From Sipunculus nudus (lineage: Eukaryota > Annelida > Sipuncula > Golfingiida > Sipunculidae), in NCBI GenBank assembly GCA_026874595.1, contig CM049312.1, positions 66,122,929-66,186,928 on the forward strand: a DNA stretch of 64,000 nucleotides, written 5' to 3'. Of this stretch, positions 13,761 through 27,012 are shown one piece after another (the stretch's first letter is position 1; every line of letters begins with the position of its first letter). The notes under the pieces were generated by a model. That model saw only the letters and a list, made by a program, of their open reading frames with translations. It was not told the origin of the DNA and did no database searches. The position numbers and the translations under genes were made by a program.

Positions 13761-15045
13761 GCTGGGCTATAGCGATGGGTATTTGTCCGTCGTCCTTCTG
13801 TCTGTCCGTCCGGCCGGCCGTCCGGCCGGCCGGCCGTCCGTCCGTTAGCAGGGCACAAATCGTAACCGTAGGGGCTAGGGCAAACCTGAAATTAGGACAC
13901 TGCGACCTATATTCTCGAAGTTATGGGGTGTGTTTGCACCCCCAAGAAATTTTTCTTTTAGCCAAAATTTTCATCCAAAACCTTCCATCTTTCACATACA
14001 GCTCACCAACCAACAGGGGAAGAACCATAATTATTTTGAGGTCACAAGGTCAAAGGTCAAGGTCACAGAACCAACTACTTTGAAAAGCCTGTGGATGCAT
14101 TTTAGCCAAACCTTTCATCCCAGTTCTTTGATCTTTCACATATAGCTCACCTACTAAGTGGGAGAAGAATCCTATAGATGTTGAGGTCACAAGGTCAAAG
14201 GTCAGGGTCACAGGATCCACTTCTTTGAAAAGGTTGTGGACACATTTCAAGCTAGACCTTTCATTCCAAACCTTTCTGCACTGATATCGCTTCTCTTTTA
14301 ACAGGGGAAAAGACCTGTTGATTTTGAGGTCAAAGGTCAAGTTCACAGCATCCTCTTCTTGCGTGGAGCCATTTTCAGGCAAACTTTTCAGTCTTTTCTT
14401 TCCATATGTCATATATGGCTTACCTACCAATAGGGGAAGAAGCCTATTGATGTTGAGTTCAAAAGGTCAAAGGTCAAGGTCACAATATTGTTCTAAATGC
14501 TTGTGAACATATTTCAAGTGAAACTGTTCAACCCAAACCTTCAGTCTTTCACATATGCCACATCTATGCATCACTGAATGTGATTCAAACTTCATATTTA
14601 TGGGTCTGTTTGCATGAAGAAATAACTAATTGATTTTGAGGTCAGCTGGTCAGGAGGTTAAAGGTTGCAGGTCTAAGTTATTCACTCATTGGTTGCCAAG
14701 TAATTACACCCGGCCAGATGTAAGTGGTTAGTAGTTACCCATCATTTAGAAAGAATCCAGTTGATATGTGGGCAAAAGGCCAAGGTCATAGGTCAGGGAT
14801 GTTCACAATAACTTATTTTGTAGACCATCTCTATTTTTCTTGTACATATAACCATTGGTTATGGTACATCTCACTGTGTGGCTGTAATTGTGAGTGATGC
14901 TGGTGACATATGACTCTCTTTTGTATCAGCCTGTTAAGTGATAAGGCTGAGTGATAAATACCTCGTTACTGCATAACAAAAACACTGTGCCGGAATGCTT
15001 CAGCCAGGCATTAAGACTGTGAGAGTACAGTATTAAGGTTTAGCT
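13752..15045 (+). mobile_element. R1 repeat copy with nuclear-receptor-type DR1 motifs
   Basis: It aligns over more than 1.2 kb with the full copy at 61.7-63.2 kb but lacks the first ~15 bp and the 3' end (similarity stops near 15045, after 'ggtttagctactgat'). It begins 'ttcagtcatgctgggctata', then a (TCCGTCCGGCC)n tract. It is made of ~145-bp subunits, each with a CACATATAGCTCACCTAC-like segment and a GGTCA cluster. Perfect AGGTCAAAGGTCA occurs at 14047, 14192, 14327 and 14464. No transposase is encoded, and the open frames on both strands are low-quality. Confidence 0.8.
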
Positions 15046-15259
15046 ACTGATTTATAAGATGATGGGAACATTTTGCAGTTTATTTTATGGAATCATAGCA
15101 ATAAACTTAGTTTCCTAGATATCTGAATATTTTTATATAAATCACCATATATGAAAGCAAATGTTTGTTCTCATAATATGTGGATGTGTACCTGGATTTA
15201 GGATGCCTTTTTTTTATTACAAGACCTTTGTCATGCTTTCTGCATTTCTTTTCTTTCAG

Positions 15260-15352
15260 GTTTTGCAGTTTACCTACCCTGCTGATCCCATTGAAAAGCA
15301 GAGTGATAATAAAAAATATTGGACTTACACTTTTTACCTTTCGTATCTATAA
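15260..15352 (+). CDS. Candidate terminal exon, unknown protein
   Basis: A strong polypyrimidine tract and acceptor (TTCTTTTCTTTCAG, ending at 15259) precede 30 open codons ending in TAA. The peptide begins VLQFTYPADPIEKQSDNKKY and has no recognisable family. No upstream partner exon was found between the flanking R1 copies, and no close poly-A signal follows, so a chance splice-like site is a real alternative. Confidence 0.2.
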   Translation, partial: VLQFTYPADPIEKQSDNKKYWTYTFYLSYL

Positions 15353-15544
15353 ATCTAATATGAGGGCCTGAAAATGCCTTTTGAATTGTTTTGGACATTC
15401 ATTACTGTAACATCCTTTGGAGAATTTGCTACACGTTTGGTCTATTATTGGAGGATGTGTGATATCAAATGTCTGACATGTCAGAAATCCATTATGTCTG
15501 CCAGTTAGCCACCTTAGAAATCCTTTTGTCAGTGCAGTTTCAGT

Positions 15545-16053
15545 GATTTTTAGCTCAGCTGACTTTTAGTCATGTTGTGCTATAGCGATGGGTCTTTGTC
15601 CGTCGTCCTTCCGTCTGTCCGTCCGGCCAGCCGTCCGGCCGTTAGCAGGGCACAAAGTGTAACTGTAAGGGCTAGATACATGAACCGTATGCAGTCTTAG
15701 AGGTTCTAAAAAGATCTCCTTGCAGATCTGAAATTAGGTCACTGTGACCTATATCCTCTGAGTTACAAGGTGTGTTTGCACCTCCCAGAATTAATTCTTA
15801 TAGCCAAAATAATCATCCAAAACCTTACATGTCAATAGAGGAACAAACCTTTTGATATTTAGGTCTGAGGGTCAAAGGTCAATGTCACAGGACCAGCTTC
15901 TTTAAAAAAGTTGTGGATGCATTTCAAGTCAGACTTTTCATCCCAAGCCTTCCATCTTCCAAGTATGGTCAGATACCATATGGTATACCATCAGGCTTTA
16001 AATACAGGTCATGTTTGTCAGCTGAGCGTCATGACCCATGGGTCACTTGTTAT
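15545..16053 (+). mobile_element. Internally deleted R1 copy, ~510 bp
   Basis: It has both R1 ends: TTTTTAGCTCAGCTGAC at the left and GTCAGCTGAGCGTCATGACC to GGGTCACTTGTT at the right. The outer 12 bases (AGCTCAGCTGAC / GTCAGCTGAGCG) are near-complementary. The body is cut to about a third of the copy at 61.7 kb. One DR1-like site, GGGTCAAAGGTCA, is at 15869. From 16054 to 18230 nothing is recognised except the inverted segment at 16.68 kb. Confidence 0.8.
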
Positions 16054-16667
16054 GGTATAAATTTACCCCCTTTTCATAAGGGGTGATTCTCTGTATTGGC
16101 CCCAATATATGGTGAAAAATATTGTTTCTCAAGTTGATAGATGTTCCATAGTCACTTGCCAAGTGTCAGTATATGCCGCTGAAGACGGGGGAACTATTCT
16201 TAAAGGAAGGGGGAGGGGAGGGGGATTAATTGTCTGGCGATACTATGACACCTGCGGTGCCAAGAAATATCTAGATGTAATATCAATTCGATTATAATGA
16301 CTTGTTAATAATGGATATACTAATAGAATGTAATCCTGAAAAAAGTATAATGATAAAATTATGAAATAAAGTGTGACAGTTTACTGATGACTAAGCACTC
16401 AGCATTACTAATATATCACAGGGTTCCTTTGATGTGGTGTATTTATAGGGAACCTGTGAGCTTATGTAATGGTTTGGCGTTGTCTGTTGTCCTAACATTA
16501 AACCACGCTATCTAAAAAACCCCGAAAAATCAGTCCTCTTCAAACTCATCAAATTTTGCTTATTCCTTTGATATCTGCATTTATTAAGATTTTATAGGAA
16601 AAAGAACTAATGGTATAACAGCCAGAGGGTTCACCGGTACCAAACAGGTAACGATTGCTATCAATAT

Positions 16668-16735
16668 ATTTTAAAAGGTGTATGTGTGTAGATAATTAAA
16701 ATGCCTGATCACAGTATGAAAGTGATAGCTTTCTG
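16668..16735. repeat. Inverted-orientation copy of the repeat at 20.4 kb
   Basis: 'aatgcctgatcacagtatgaaagtgatagctttc' here is the reverse complement, with a few changes, of 20405-20455. Over about 55 bp the match is clear. The two copies could be ends of one 3.8-kb element or independent insertions. Confidence 0.5.
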
Positions 16736-18231
16736 TAAAATATCAGCCTGTTTTGAAATGTACTTGCACCGAAATTGCAATTTTGCGATACATACTGTTA
16801 TATATATATATTCTTAAGCTATAACATCTTATATAACTCTATTTTAAAACAAGTTTGATGTTAGTTGAAAGTAGACATTTATAGCTTTCATCTGATGTGT
16901 TATTTATGTTTATAGCTTTCTAAATTCCAAAGATATGAATACTTTTCCTCACCCTGTACCATAGCAATTTTTATTATTTTAGCAAATTTATTAAAAACAC
17001 AGTGTGTATTTCTGATAAGACTAACCGTGACTAGATTGCTTTTTGAAGTGATTAATGAAGTCTGAAGTCTTTTAGCTGAAAAACATGGCTGGCACCCAAC
17101 TACACTTTGAGGATATGGGCGTGGTCACAGAAAGGTGTTATTCCGTTTTAAATTAAGCCGATACATGTCCGATTGCCAACAAGTGTCCGCAGAAAAAAAA
17201 TCAATGCCTGGTTAATGTTTTTGAGTACATTGTGTCGTATGCACTTATCGAACCCTGATTGGTTAATCCTCCCAATTATTCTGCGTGGATGCTATCAGGG
17301 CCAATATAAGGACTAAAACTCGGATGTTGCAAGCCGAATGTCACATATGACATGCATGCAGGCATGGGTACTCGGCAAGTTGTTAAAATAAATGTTTTTT
17401 TTTCGTGTCTCCTGTCGTTAAAAAAGGAAAAGGGTGACAAGTCATTTTAAGCAGTTTATTTTTATTTGTAAGTTTCTGTTATATTGGTGCCAAAGTCACT
17501 TGTGATATACAAACTAGGCCGCTGTATCTGCCCTTCTTGCCAAATGCGCTTTCTTACACAAAATATAAAAGAGCCTTCGGCTGAGAGAAGGCTATGTTGT
17601 CTGCTTAAACATTTCCATGCAATACTTTCCTACAAAATTAAAATATAAAATAAGGCAAGAGCAGTAAATGTATCTACAACATTTTGCATCATTGGGTTGC
17701 ACCATAAATAAATGATAGATATTGCAGTTTGCCTTTATGTCAGGACTGACTGTGAAGCTGTCAGTAAGTTATTCATTCTGAGTTGCCTCTGTTTATACTG
17801 TTAACATTTCTAATTCTAACCTGCTTTGACTAACGTGTTCAGGGTTTATGTCTCATACAAACCCTGGCAGTCCAGTGTCAACTTACTTTACCGGACTGGA
17901 AGATCTAAATGGTTCGCCTTCGGCAACGTACTTGCACCAGAGAGTGCCATTAAGTTTATTTTGTTTTAATCTTTAAAATGCAATTTTTCACTAAATGGCC
18001 AAAGAAACTTGTGTCCCTGTCATTCCCCAGGTTTGAGGGACATCATGTTAATCGCTGACTGTTGTCCTGGCCGAACATTTATAATTACAATGGGGTTTAT
18101 GGTTTTGCCCTTAAGATTATAAGAAAATATCATCTCTCGCTTAGTAAGATATAATTGTTACTGTTAAATCACATAATGGAGATACATATTCTGAACTTTT
18201 TTGTTTTCATATTATTATTTTTATTTAAACA

Positions 18232-19030
18232 TTTCATTGACCATGACATGTTTTTTTCCTGTAAGTACTGTGGATTTAATTTTCACAGCATGTTTTTTTT
18301 TAGCATTTTGTCTGTTAACACCAAAAATTTGAAACCAGTTGATCAAAAACTGTAGATTTTATTCAAGTTTTCAAGCACCATGTAACATATTGTCTCAGTT
18401 CCTTAAATTTGGCATACAATTAGATGTCTCCAAAACCCCCTACCATGCCAGGCATTTGGTCACTAGGACTTAATACCTTCGAGATATTAATGAAAAACTT
18501 TATTTTTTCAATAAAAACCCATTTTTACACTTCAAGACTGCCTTATATCAAAACCCCTGATCTGACTTTAATCATATAAAATATGCATATTTTTCTATAC
18601 ATTCTCTATGCACATGCCAGAAATGATGTCAGTATTGTATTTGCGTAATTGTTTTAAGTTATGGGCCCAAACATAATGCACTTTGTAAAAACCAAGAAAT
18701 ATATTTACTCCCTTAACAAGAGGATTGCTGAAGCTAGAGATTTTTTGTCAGGAATGTAACATTACCTTATCAAGATTCAATTGAATACCCAAAATTAGTT
18801 CTTAATTTTTCAAATTTTATAAGTTATTAGTATAAATATAAAATTAGTACCTTAAATTTTGCCAAACTTTGACCATGGCACGTTTGTTTCCTGAGAGCAC
18901 TGTTGATATAATTTTCATATCATGCACACATAAGGATTTCAGCTTTTTAGTTTAGAAAGCTGAAAGAAATTGGCCAAAAATTGTAGCATTTATAAATGTT
19001 TTTATGAGACCATGTCAGACCTTAGCCCTC
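18232..19030. repeat. ~633-bp period direct repeat, two diverged copies
   Basis: 'ttgaccatgacatgtttttttcctg' (18237) through 'gtagattttattcaagtttt' recurs as 'ttgaccatggcacgtttgtttcctg' (18870) through 'gtagcatttataaatg'. Divergence is substantial. From 19030 to 20160 the sequence is AT-rich without recognised features. Confidence 0.6.
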
Positions 19031-20165
19031 CCCAGAGCCTCGTGAGTCACCTGTATGTTGACCTTTCATCAAAGCATACACTGGGGCAGCCAGGCAGCTT
19101 ATGGCCAGCCACAGTTTATCCAGGTGTCCACCCCAACTCATCTAGTAGTTTTAACTAACAACATAACAATAAACAATAAATCAATAAATTTTTATTGGTT
19201 TTAATAACAAATTAAAGAAAAATGGAAAAGGAATTTGTTAGTTGATAATAACAGGAAATTAACTTGCAGTTACTGATGATATAAGAATCTTGTATCGATT
19301 GATAGAATGTCATGTATTCCAAATGCAGTCACCTATGGTATTTTTCAGTTCAATTTTAATTATAAAAAAATAAATCATATTATTCATTACTAATCATTAG
19401 GGATCATATGAAGGAAATTAATGATAGACAACGATGCACTTGATAATATTAATCTAGATTCCTGCTGTGTCTAGTGTGTACATTGATGTGAAATTAGTCC
19501 AAAATGAATATACTACATTTATTTTTTTTTAATATTAATAAAAACCATAAAACCATGTACTTATGATCATTATTTAAATGTGTGAATTTTGGATATTCTG
19601 GATTCTCAACATCATTGTTTGGTGAAAACTGAATAAATACCAGACATGGTGCGAATACTTTGCACATGTATTTGAATACGAATATGAAAATGTACTCCAT
19701 TATAACATTTCTTGCATAAGAATGGAAATTCAGGTAAAAATGAAAGTATATGAATACCAGTGCAAATGCTTTCAAAATGTATTCATTGCATTCAATGCAT
19801 TCATGAATATATTCTTTGATATTATTTTAATAATCATTTCAGTTGTATTTTTTTTTTAAATCAAACGATTCTCTTATTATTTTTAATAAAAATTATATTT
19901 GGGACAATTTGTAATTATTTTTAATAAATAGTTTTAAACTCATATTATATGTTCTGCTTATAAGTTATATGGCCTAGTCAAAATCTGTGTGACTATAGCA
20001 CTCCATTTGTTAATAAAATAAATGAAATCAGTCCTCTTTCCTGTATCCAAAGATACTATAAAATCATACATAAGCTTAACACCCACAACTCATAATACAG
20101 CTTATATTTATTTCCTCACAAAACAAGCATGTGCCTCATTTCTAAATCATATTTTTTTATCATAT

Positions 20166-20205
20166 ATAACAGCTGAGCGCCGTGACCCATTGGTCCCTTG
20201 TTTCA
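20166..20205 (+). repeat. Solo R1 3' end (diverged)
   Basis: 'cagctgagcgccgtgaccca' then 'ttggtcccttgttt' matches the R1 terminus, with the TGACCCATGGGTCA palindrome mutated at two positions. No body is attached. Confidence 0.55.
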
Positions 20206-20389
20206 GTCGCCATTATATTTTAAAGGGTTTCAGACCAAGTTTTGTGTCCTGGAACACCCCCTTCCCTTTGAGGACCTGGGGGCCTTATTTTTATAGGTTT
20301 AGCCATTAGTCCTGGCGTGAACCCCTCTTTTCTTAAATCCTGGATCTGCCCCTGTGAGGGCATAAGAAAGTATAACTGTAGGTGCACGT

Positions 20390-21110
20390 CATCCGACATT
20401 AAACATCCATTTATTCACTGAAAGCTACCACTTTCATACTGCTATTAGGCATTTTTATTACCTACACATGTAAACATATCAAGCACACATGGTGAAAATT
20501 TGTCACCAAAATGGTACCGATGATCCAAATTTTGGGGTCTGGCTGAAGTACTATAAAGAAAACTTTAAACATCTACTCTGAAAGTGTACGGCCAAATTGT
20601 TAAATATTTCACACAAAAAAATCCTTTAATCTCTCTCAAGTTTGTTTAAACGGACCAGTTCCAATTAGGTCAATTTTGCCCGAGTTCCTGGAAGCTGAAC
20701 TTCATCTTTGGCCAAAAAGGATACTAATATTACAGCATCAGAATCAGCTGGAGCTATCATCACCAAATGATATGCAAATGTTGGTCACATGAGCCATATT
20801 TGAAATTGAGGTATTGGTAGCACCACCTGCATTGCCCCTGTTTTGTACGGTCGTCATCGGTCAAAAGGACATTAACCTATAACTTGCAGAAATAGCAGGA
20901 GCTAGCATCCCCAAATTTTATGCAAAAATCTGTCACATATCAAATGTTGTGGTATTGAGCATGTGGCGCCACCTGCGTTAACCTACATCTTATGGGGGAA
21001 AAGCGTGATATCCTTTAGAAACAACATGAGCTAGCGTGACCAAGTTATGTGCAAAAGTGGGTCATATAACTCATATTTGAATTTGCAGATTTTGTGGCGC
21101 CTTAAATTTT
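20390..21110. repeat. Repeat units with GGTGGCGCCACC-like palindrome
   Basis: Three units read 'ggagctatcatcaccaaatgatatgcaaatg'-like text (20752, 20892, 21030), with palindromic segments at 20815 and 20960. The left part (20394-20465) matches 16.68 kb inverted. Non-coding. Confidence 0.6.
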
Positions 21111-21339
21111 GTAAATATGTTAAATATTTTAAAAGGTAAGAGCACTTTACATGACACCCCACCCCGTTATCAGTGACATTTTGGATGTCTCTGTGCCTAA
21201 ACATGTCATTCATTAGAAGCAATTTATCAGAAATGCCCTCACATCAAGCATATTCTTCAACTAGGGAACCACACGAACATTTTCATACCAATTATCGTTT
21301 GTGTATATTTTGGTGCCACTGTCTCCCTAAATATGGGCC

Positions 21340-21560
21340 TTTTGAAAGGCCTCCTAAAGCAGTATTTTCGGTGTCGAACATGCGCCCAAGTCTACTTAGA
21401 CGTGGGGGTCACACGAACAAATGTGAGGTTGTGTTCACAGTAGGCTACGGCGGCAGACCTTATAGGATGGCTGGCGGTTCAGTGCGAGACGGGGTCCATG
21501 CCGGCCAGGAACTTTCTAATGGGCCCAATAAAATGTTTGAAAAGGTAAGTCTGGTTTACT
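21340..21560 (+). repeat. Dispersed repeat shared with 34.1-34.5 kb
   Basis: 'ggccaggaactttctaatgggcccaataaaatgtttgaaaa' recurs as 'ggccaggaatttactatatggtccaatgaaatgtttgaaaa' at 34408 and in part at 34190. The open frame across it (21173-21580) has no recognisable domain. From 21600 to 22280 I see nothing to name. Confidence 0.5.
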
Positions 21561-22356
21561 TTTATTCTACTTTACCTTAAATAAATAAGAAAATTAATTT
21601 TATTCTAGATAGCTTGAGAGTGCCCTGCCGGGCGGGCTGGCAAAGAGTGCATGTATTATATGTTGTTTTTAGTAAGCTTACATACAGTTTTTAATGGAGA
21701 GGGGTCATTGGGTGTAAGGTGGCTTACTCTCATTTTGTTTATAAGTCCAGTGCTCCTGCATGCATGCTAAAATGTCGGCCATTAGTTTTCACGCTTATTA
21801 TTTTGACACGACGAGTATGAATGCGTTCAACCGTCAAATGTGCAACATACAAGTAAGTATAGACCCGGTCTTAACGTGTTCATCGCCCATGGTGGATATC
21901 CTCAGAAAGTTAACAAAACGTTAAAGGTTGCTCTTTTCTTGGAACAAGATGCATAGTCATAATTTGTAGTGTGTGATCTCTGGTTTTTAGGTTAACGTGT
22001 TGCCTGCTTAATTATTTGCTTAGGCCTGGTCAGCCATCTGTCGAAAGATTTGGTTTACACGAACAACGCGACTGAAGAAGGTCTACAAAATTGTTTGATT
22101 AGTAAAATAATATTAAAATAGTTCTCATCACTTTCGTGCATTCATGTGACCAAATCACTTTTTATTCAGTTTATCGTTATGGAGAAAATATATACGTGAG
22201 AATTAGACCATCATTAGACCATCATGCAGAAACGCAATAAAGTGTTCTAGTGCATCCCTGCCTTGCAGTTTACCCTCTGTTAAGCCGTGTCTCCACTTGT
22301 ACGGATGCGGTGCGTGTACGGTGCGGATACGTATGCGGATATTTTGTGTGTGTCCA

Positions 22357-22700
22357 CACTGTTAAAAGTTGCACGTAAAATAACGGTGCTTTGCACTGGC
22401 AGCAAAGTTGACAGTGCAATGCACCGTTATTTTACGTGCAAAGAAATAACGCAGTGCGTTAAATAACGTCGCATTGCACCGTAATTTTACAGCGCTTTGG
22501 TACGTAAATAAACGGTGCTTAGCCACGGGAAATAACGGGCATCTGTTATTTTAAGGGACAATATGCCGTTATTTTACATTGCTAAGAGACGTGAATAAAC
22601 AGTGTTTTCAACTGGAATCAGGGCATTGCACCGTTATTTCACGGTGCTTTGATATGTAGAATAACAAAACATTGTTACTTTATAATAAATAACAGTGCTT
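22357..22700. repeat. Subterminal repeats of the CACTG element
   Basis: Motifs related to GCACCGTTATTTTACG / CGTAAAATAACGGTGC recur about eight times in both orientations (for example 22374, 22421, 22477, 22570, 22628, 22690), often next to TTTGCACT. The right end has only one or two copies (27988-28000). In CACTA elements such repeats bind the element's own protein; that role here is inferred. Confidence 0.75.
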
Positions 22701-23928
22701 TGCACTTGGAGCTATATACTGTTACAGGTTTCCATAATCTTTCTCAAAACGTTTCTGTCTTGTCACTCCGGACGAACCCTTTATTTATATCTGTGTACTT
22801 CAAGTTTCTCATAACATGTTTTTTTAGAGTTTACCAGTAAAAATATTACGAACGAAGTCAGACCTCCTTATAATGATAGAGTTGTAACTTTCTGTTTGAC
22901 AGTCAAGTGTCCCGAAAATCAAATCAGGATATCCACAGAGGGAAATGCATCTTGGCTAATTTGGGAAATGGCATTAAAAATGCAAGCTCACACATAATAT
23001 CACACCACTTCTTTATTGTATGAAATATTCAACAGATCATCAACATGTATAACACGTGTACTTAATGTATATAGTTATTCAGATTATACTGATCTTCCAA
23101 AAGGCATCATTAGGAAGCAAACATATTTAAACATTTTGACCACACTGCATGGCAGTTAAATCGTCTCCAACTAAACATATAAAATTTGGCAATTAGTGCA
23201 ATATTATTATGATTACTATTATGAATGCTGTGTGTTATCTCATTAAGGTTGCTGATCTTTTAAAAAATGGGACCCAAATCTATTTATTATGTATCTTTGA
23301 AAAATAGATAAAAGTGCTTCAATAAATTTATAGTGTTGTAAATTAATGGTATCTTTAAAGTAAAAGATGGTCAGAACACAAGTCAAACAATTGAAATGGA
23401 TTTAACTTATATGTCACCAAATCTTTCTACAGTAAAGGCATCTACTTTGTGTGAAGCTTCTGATAATGAATTCCAAAATAAAGGTCCTTAGTAAATAAAT
23501 GATTTTTGCATCAATTAAATTCGAACTGGAAGGAGTTGAAGAGAATGCCTACACTGTAACAAGGGTGCAAATGTAAACGTTTTTCCATAAAAATAATAAG
23601 ATAATTACCTGATTTAATTAAGGCACTTAAACACAAGAATATTAAAAGTGAAATAGTCGTTAACTGATATTTCCTATATTGTTGATATATTATAGAGGAA
23701 AATGCAGCATTAAAACATTAAATCTGACCAACCAGCTCTATTGACAGTGGGAGGGCAGTTAGAGGTGCATTCAATTACCCCAAAATCAAGAAACCTGAAG
23801 GTCTTTTAAGTCCCTTGGGATACTCCAGGGTAAATATCCAAAATGACGCATAGCAAGCCTCCAGTGGAAGTAGAAATAACTTGCATGGGTTGACAGTTTC
23901 TGGCCATCCACCATATGTTACAGTGATG

Positions 23929-24532
23929 TTACAGTCCCAATCTTGAACATTCACAGGTGTTGGAGATCTCATTCCCTGCATACAAAATAATAAACAGAAA
24001 AGAGAGATTGTAAATGAAAGAAACATGAGAGAAATATTCAAGAATATAGTTCAGTGCAATTATCCCTTTAATTTTTATATTTTTTTTTTAGATTTTTTTC
24101 AAAGTCTGACGCTCTATCAATTTTCATTACAGAAAATAAACTTTTGTTCTTTCTTTCCAAAAATTTAAACAATAACTACAAAAATAGTTTTCTTATGGTC
24201 AATTGGAACCTTCAGAAGTGAAAATAATTATACATTATTATATCAAATATATCTTTACATTTACATTACAGACAATAACTGGCCAAGATTTTGTTCTATC
24301 TCCACAAAAAATTAACAATTTCAACATTTTTCTTTATATATGTATTTACTTAAAAAAGGTTAAAACTATCTTTAATACTTGCTGAATATATTAACACAAA
24401 TATAATAGTTTTGAAGGAATTACCTCTCCTCCATCTGCAATCCCATATTATCCTTGCATTCTCCAAACAGTGAAGGCAGTATCCTGTATAAAGGAGCTTT
24501 GCTTCTGCAAGTACAAATACACAGACAATGCA

Positions 24533-24630
<98 letters not shown>

Positions 24631-26573
24631 GTGATACAAATCAGTTTTAATATCATACTCAGTGAATGAAAGTTGATCGATTAATAATCATTTTTTTTCA
24701 TTTTATGTGCCATATTATTAACATAAAATCTGTTGTATAGATAAATAAATATTGACAGAGTAAATTAAGCCTAGCATGTACATCACACTGAAAGGTCAAG
24801 ACTATACTTGTTAATACTTATTCACTGCATAAGGATAACATTAATACTGTTTCCTGTTAAGTGCCCATCTTTCTAAAATCTATAAGAGAGTTAGAATATT
24901 TCATTGGAATAAAGAGACTTCTTTTGAATGTGCATACCTGATCGTATATGAAAGGTTATGGAAAAAAAATACATGATTTGATGATTTAATTATGAAATGT
25001 CCTTTTCCAGAATGATTTCGACAGACAATAGACCTGACAATGTATTTTTAAAGGTCGAATGAAAGTATGTGTAAATATGAAGTAATTAACAGTAAGGCTA
25101 TGGGCCTGGATTTATTTATTGTAACTGTAAATAATTATATTATAAATATTTGATAACCAGAATATCTGCAATGTTTTATATGGAGTAAACATGTTCCAAA
25201 CTGCAAAAAATTAAAAAAAATAGCCAATAATCAGCAGGTTTGACAAATGACACTGTCAGGTTAGAGATGGTCAGGTTAGTGTGGCTCAGCTCCATTAAGC
25301 AGCAAGCCAAAAAGTTTATTAGAATAAAAATGAATGGAGAGAATGATAAACAGGCAGGCGAATTTAGGTCAGCATCACTGCTAATGTTCATTATGTAAGA
25401 TACTTGTTTCACAGATTATTAAACTCATCAGCTTATTCAAATTGCCATGGACTTTACAAAAGAAAATATGATAAAATTCAAACTTACCTTGGTGTACCTT
25501 TTCTGCAATGTACTCTGCTAGGAATTTACCCTGCAACTGCTTGCCAGTGTAGTTGTGCACCTTGCACATCTGGCATTTGTACTTTGTTCACAGCTCTAAG
25601 TTTGGTAAGGCGTGGAACATTTACGTCATCTTTCCTCTAATCATTGATGCATGTATGGCTCTCTGAACACCTGCACAAGTAGAACAAATTCTAGGAGTAT
25701 ATAAAAACAGAACTGATAAACATGTAACCAACGAAAGAGAATCTCAGCACCAGGCATATTAATAATATTTACAAAGTAAGTGCAGGTATATAAATTAATA
25801 AACAAAAGTGCTATATTGCATATAAAAATGGTAAATATTGGGTCAACAAATGTTTTTACTCAGTGTATAAACAGAAAGGTGCAAAAACAGCATCACGTGT
25901 ACAAGGATTTATAAATAGGAAGCAATATATATGCAGTACAGCCTTTATATTACAAAATGATGTAACATTTGTAATTGCATTTACATATACTAGCTATTAT
26001 AATATAACAAGGGCTACAGGTATAATGCAAACCTGCGTAATCTTTCCGGGTTCCCTGATGATAAACTTGACTATTATTTGAAAAGTTATTATTTTTTAAG
26101 GTGTGGCAAGTACATGTAAAAAGCAAGTTCTACCAATTTTGAATCTTAGTACAAGTATAAATGCGCTCAGTCTGATGCATACTGATGGATGAGATGTGGT
26201 ATACCCCATTACAAAGGCCTATATGTGAGTGAGGGGGTGTCAAAAACCCCATCCAACCCACATTATGAATGGAAATTGCAACCCTGTACAACAGAGTTGG
26301 GGGGGGGGGGGGGTCTCTGGAAAATTTCCAGCTATGTTTTCCAACAAAAGTTCAATACCAACTTTAGTACTGGTATCAGTGAACGACAGTGACAGAGGTG
26401 GTGTCTTCCCTGTAGCTCAAATGACTTACAGTCAGCTGAGCTAAAAAGGCAGTATATTATTATGTGATGTTTAAACTTACATAATTCCTATTCTTAAGAA
26501 ATAGGAAAGTTGCCATGATGGTATCCAAATCTTCTTTGAATTTGCCACACTGATGGAAATGCTTGACCATTTT
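23929..26573 (-). pseudogene. Unknown multi-exon gene carried by the CACTG element
   Basis: Exons read on the minus strand: 26573-26481 (93 nt, acceptor TTATGTTTTCAG, donor gtaagt; KMVKHFHQCGKFKEDLDTIM onward), a second exon ending at 25488 (donor gtaagt), 24504-24424 (81 nt, acceptor TACTTGCAG, donor gtaatt) and 23975-23929 (acceptor TTTGTATGCAG, TAA stop). The last three join in phase 1 and give a Cys-rich C terminus with KYKCQMCKVHNYTGKQLQG, YTGYCLHCLENA and NTCECSRLGL, suggesting metal binding. The second exon carries two in-frame stops (TAA, TGA) upstream of the CxxC motif if it extends to the acceptors near 25.67 kb, so the locus looks broken, or that exon is shorter than I assume. No transposase signature is seen. 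A decayed relative of the first exon lies near 54.65 kb. Family unknown. Confidence 0.5.
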
Positions 26574-26962
26574 CTGAAAACATAAACAGTATTTGGCTGT
26601 GCCTTAGCAGCCTTAATTTTAAGGCTCTCTCCCTCTCTCTCTCTCAAAAAGACTGGCTAAAATGTTAGCACTTTGGCCAGCATGGTATGTTTTTTTTCTT
26701 CTAAAACATGTTAAGAAATTTAGGAAATTGTCTCAAAGCTGTTAATTATTTGTTTGGTCTGTGTTTACTCTCTGTTTAAGCATCTGTTAAAAATATAAAA
26801 AAAAAATAAAGGGACTTTGATATCTTAATTTCTCTGGTTGACATGTAAGTGGGAAAACCTTATTCAAGGCCTCATTTAAAATCCAGTAAATAAATAATTC
26901 AAAACTGTTTTCAGTGGTGCCTTTACCAATATTTCACCTTTAAAGGATATATATATATATAA

Positions 26963-27012
<50 letters not shown>

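Noticed and set aside
13775-14430. Open frames on both strands over the R1 repeat (100-126 codons)
   Set aside because: They recur in every R1 copy with different stops, begin in the (CCGTCCGG)n tract, and resemble no protein family.
24420-24656. Hydrophobic IYIYIY frame on the minus strand
   Set aside because: It is a translation of (TA)n. Only the 81-nt exon 24424-24504 beside it is credible, and in another frame.
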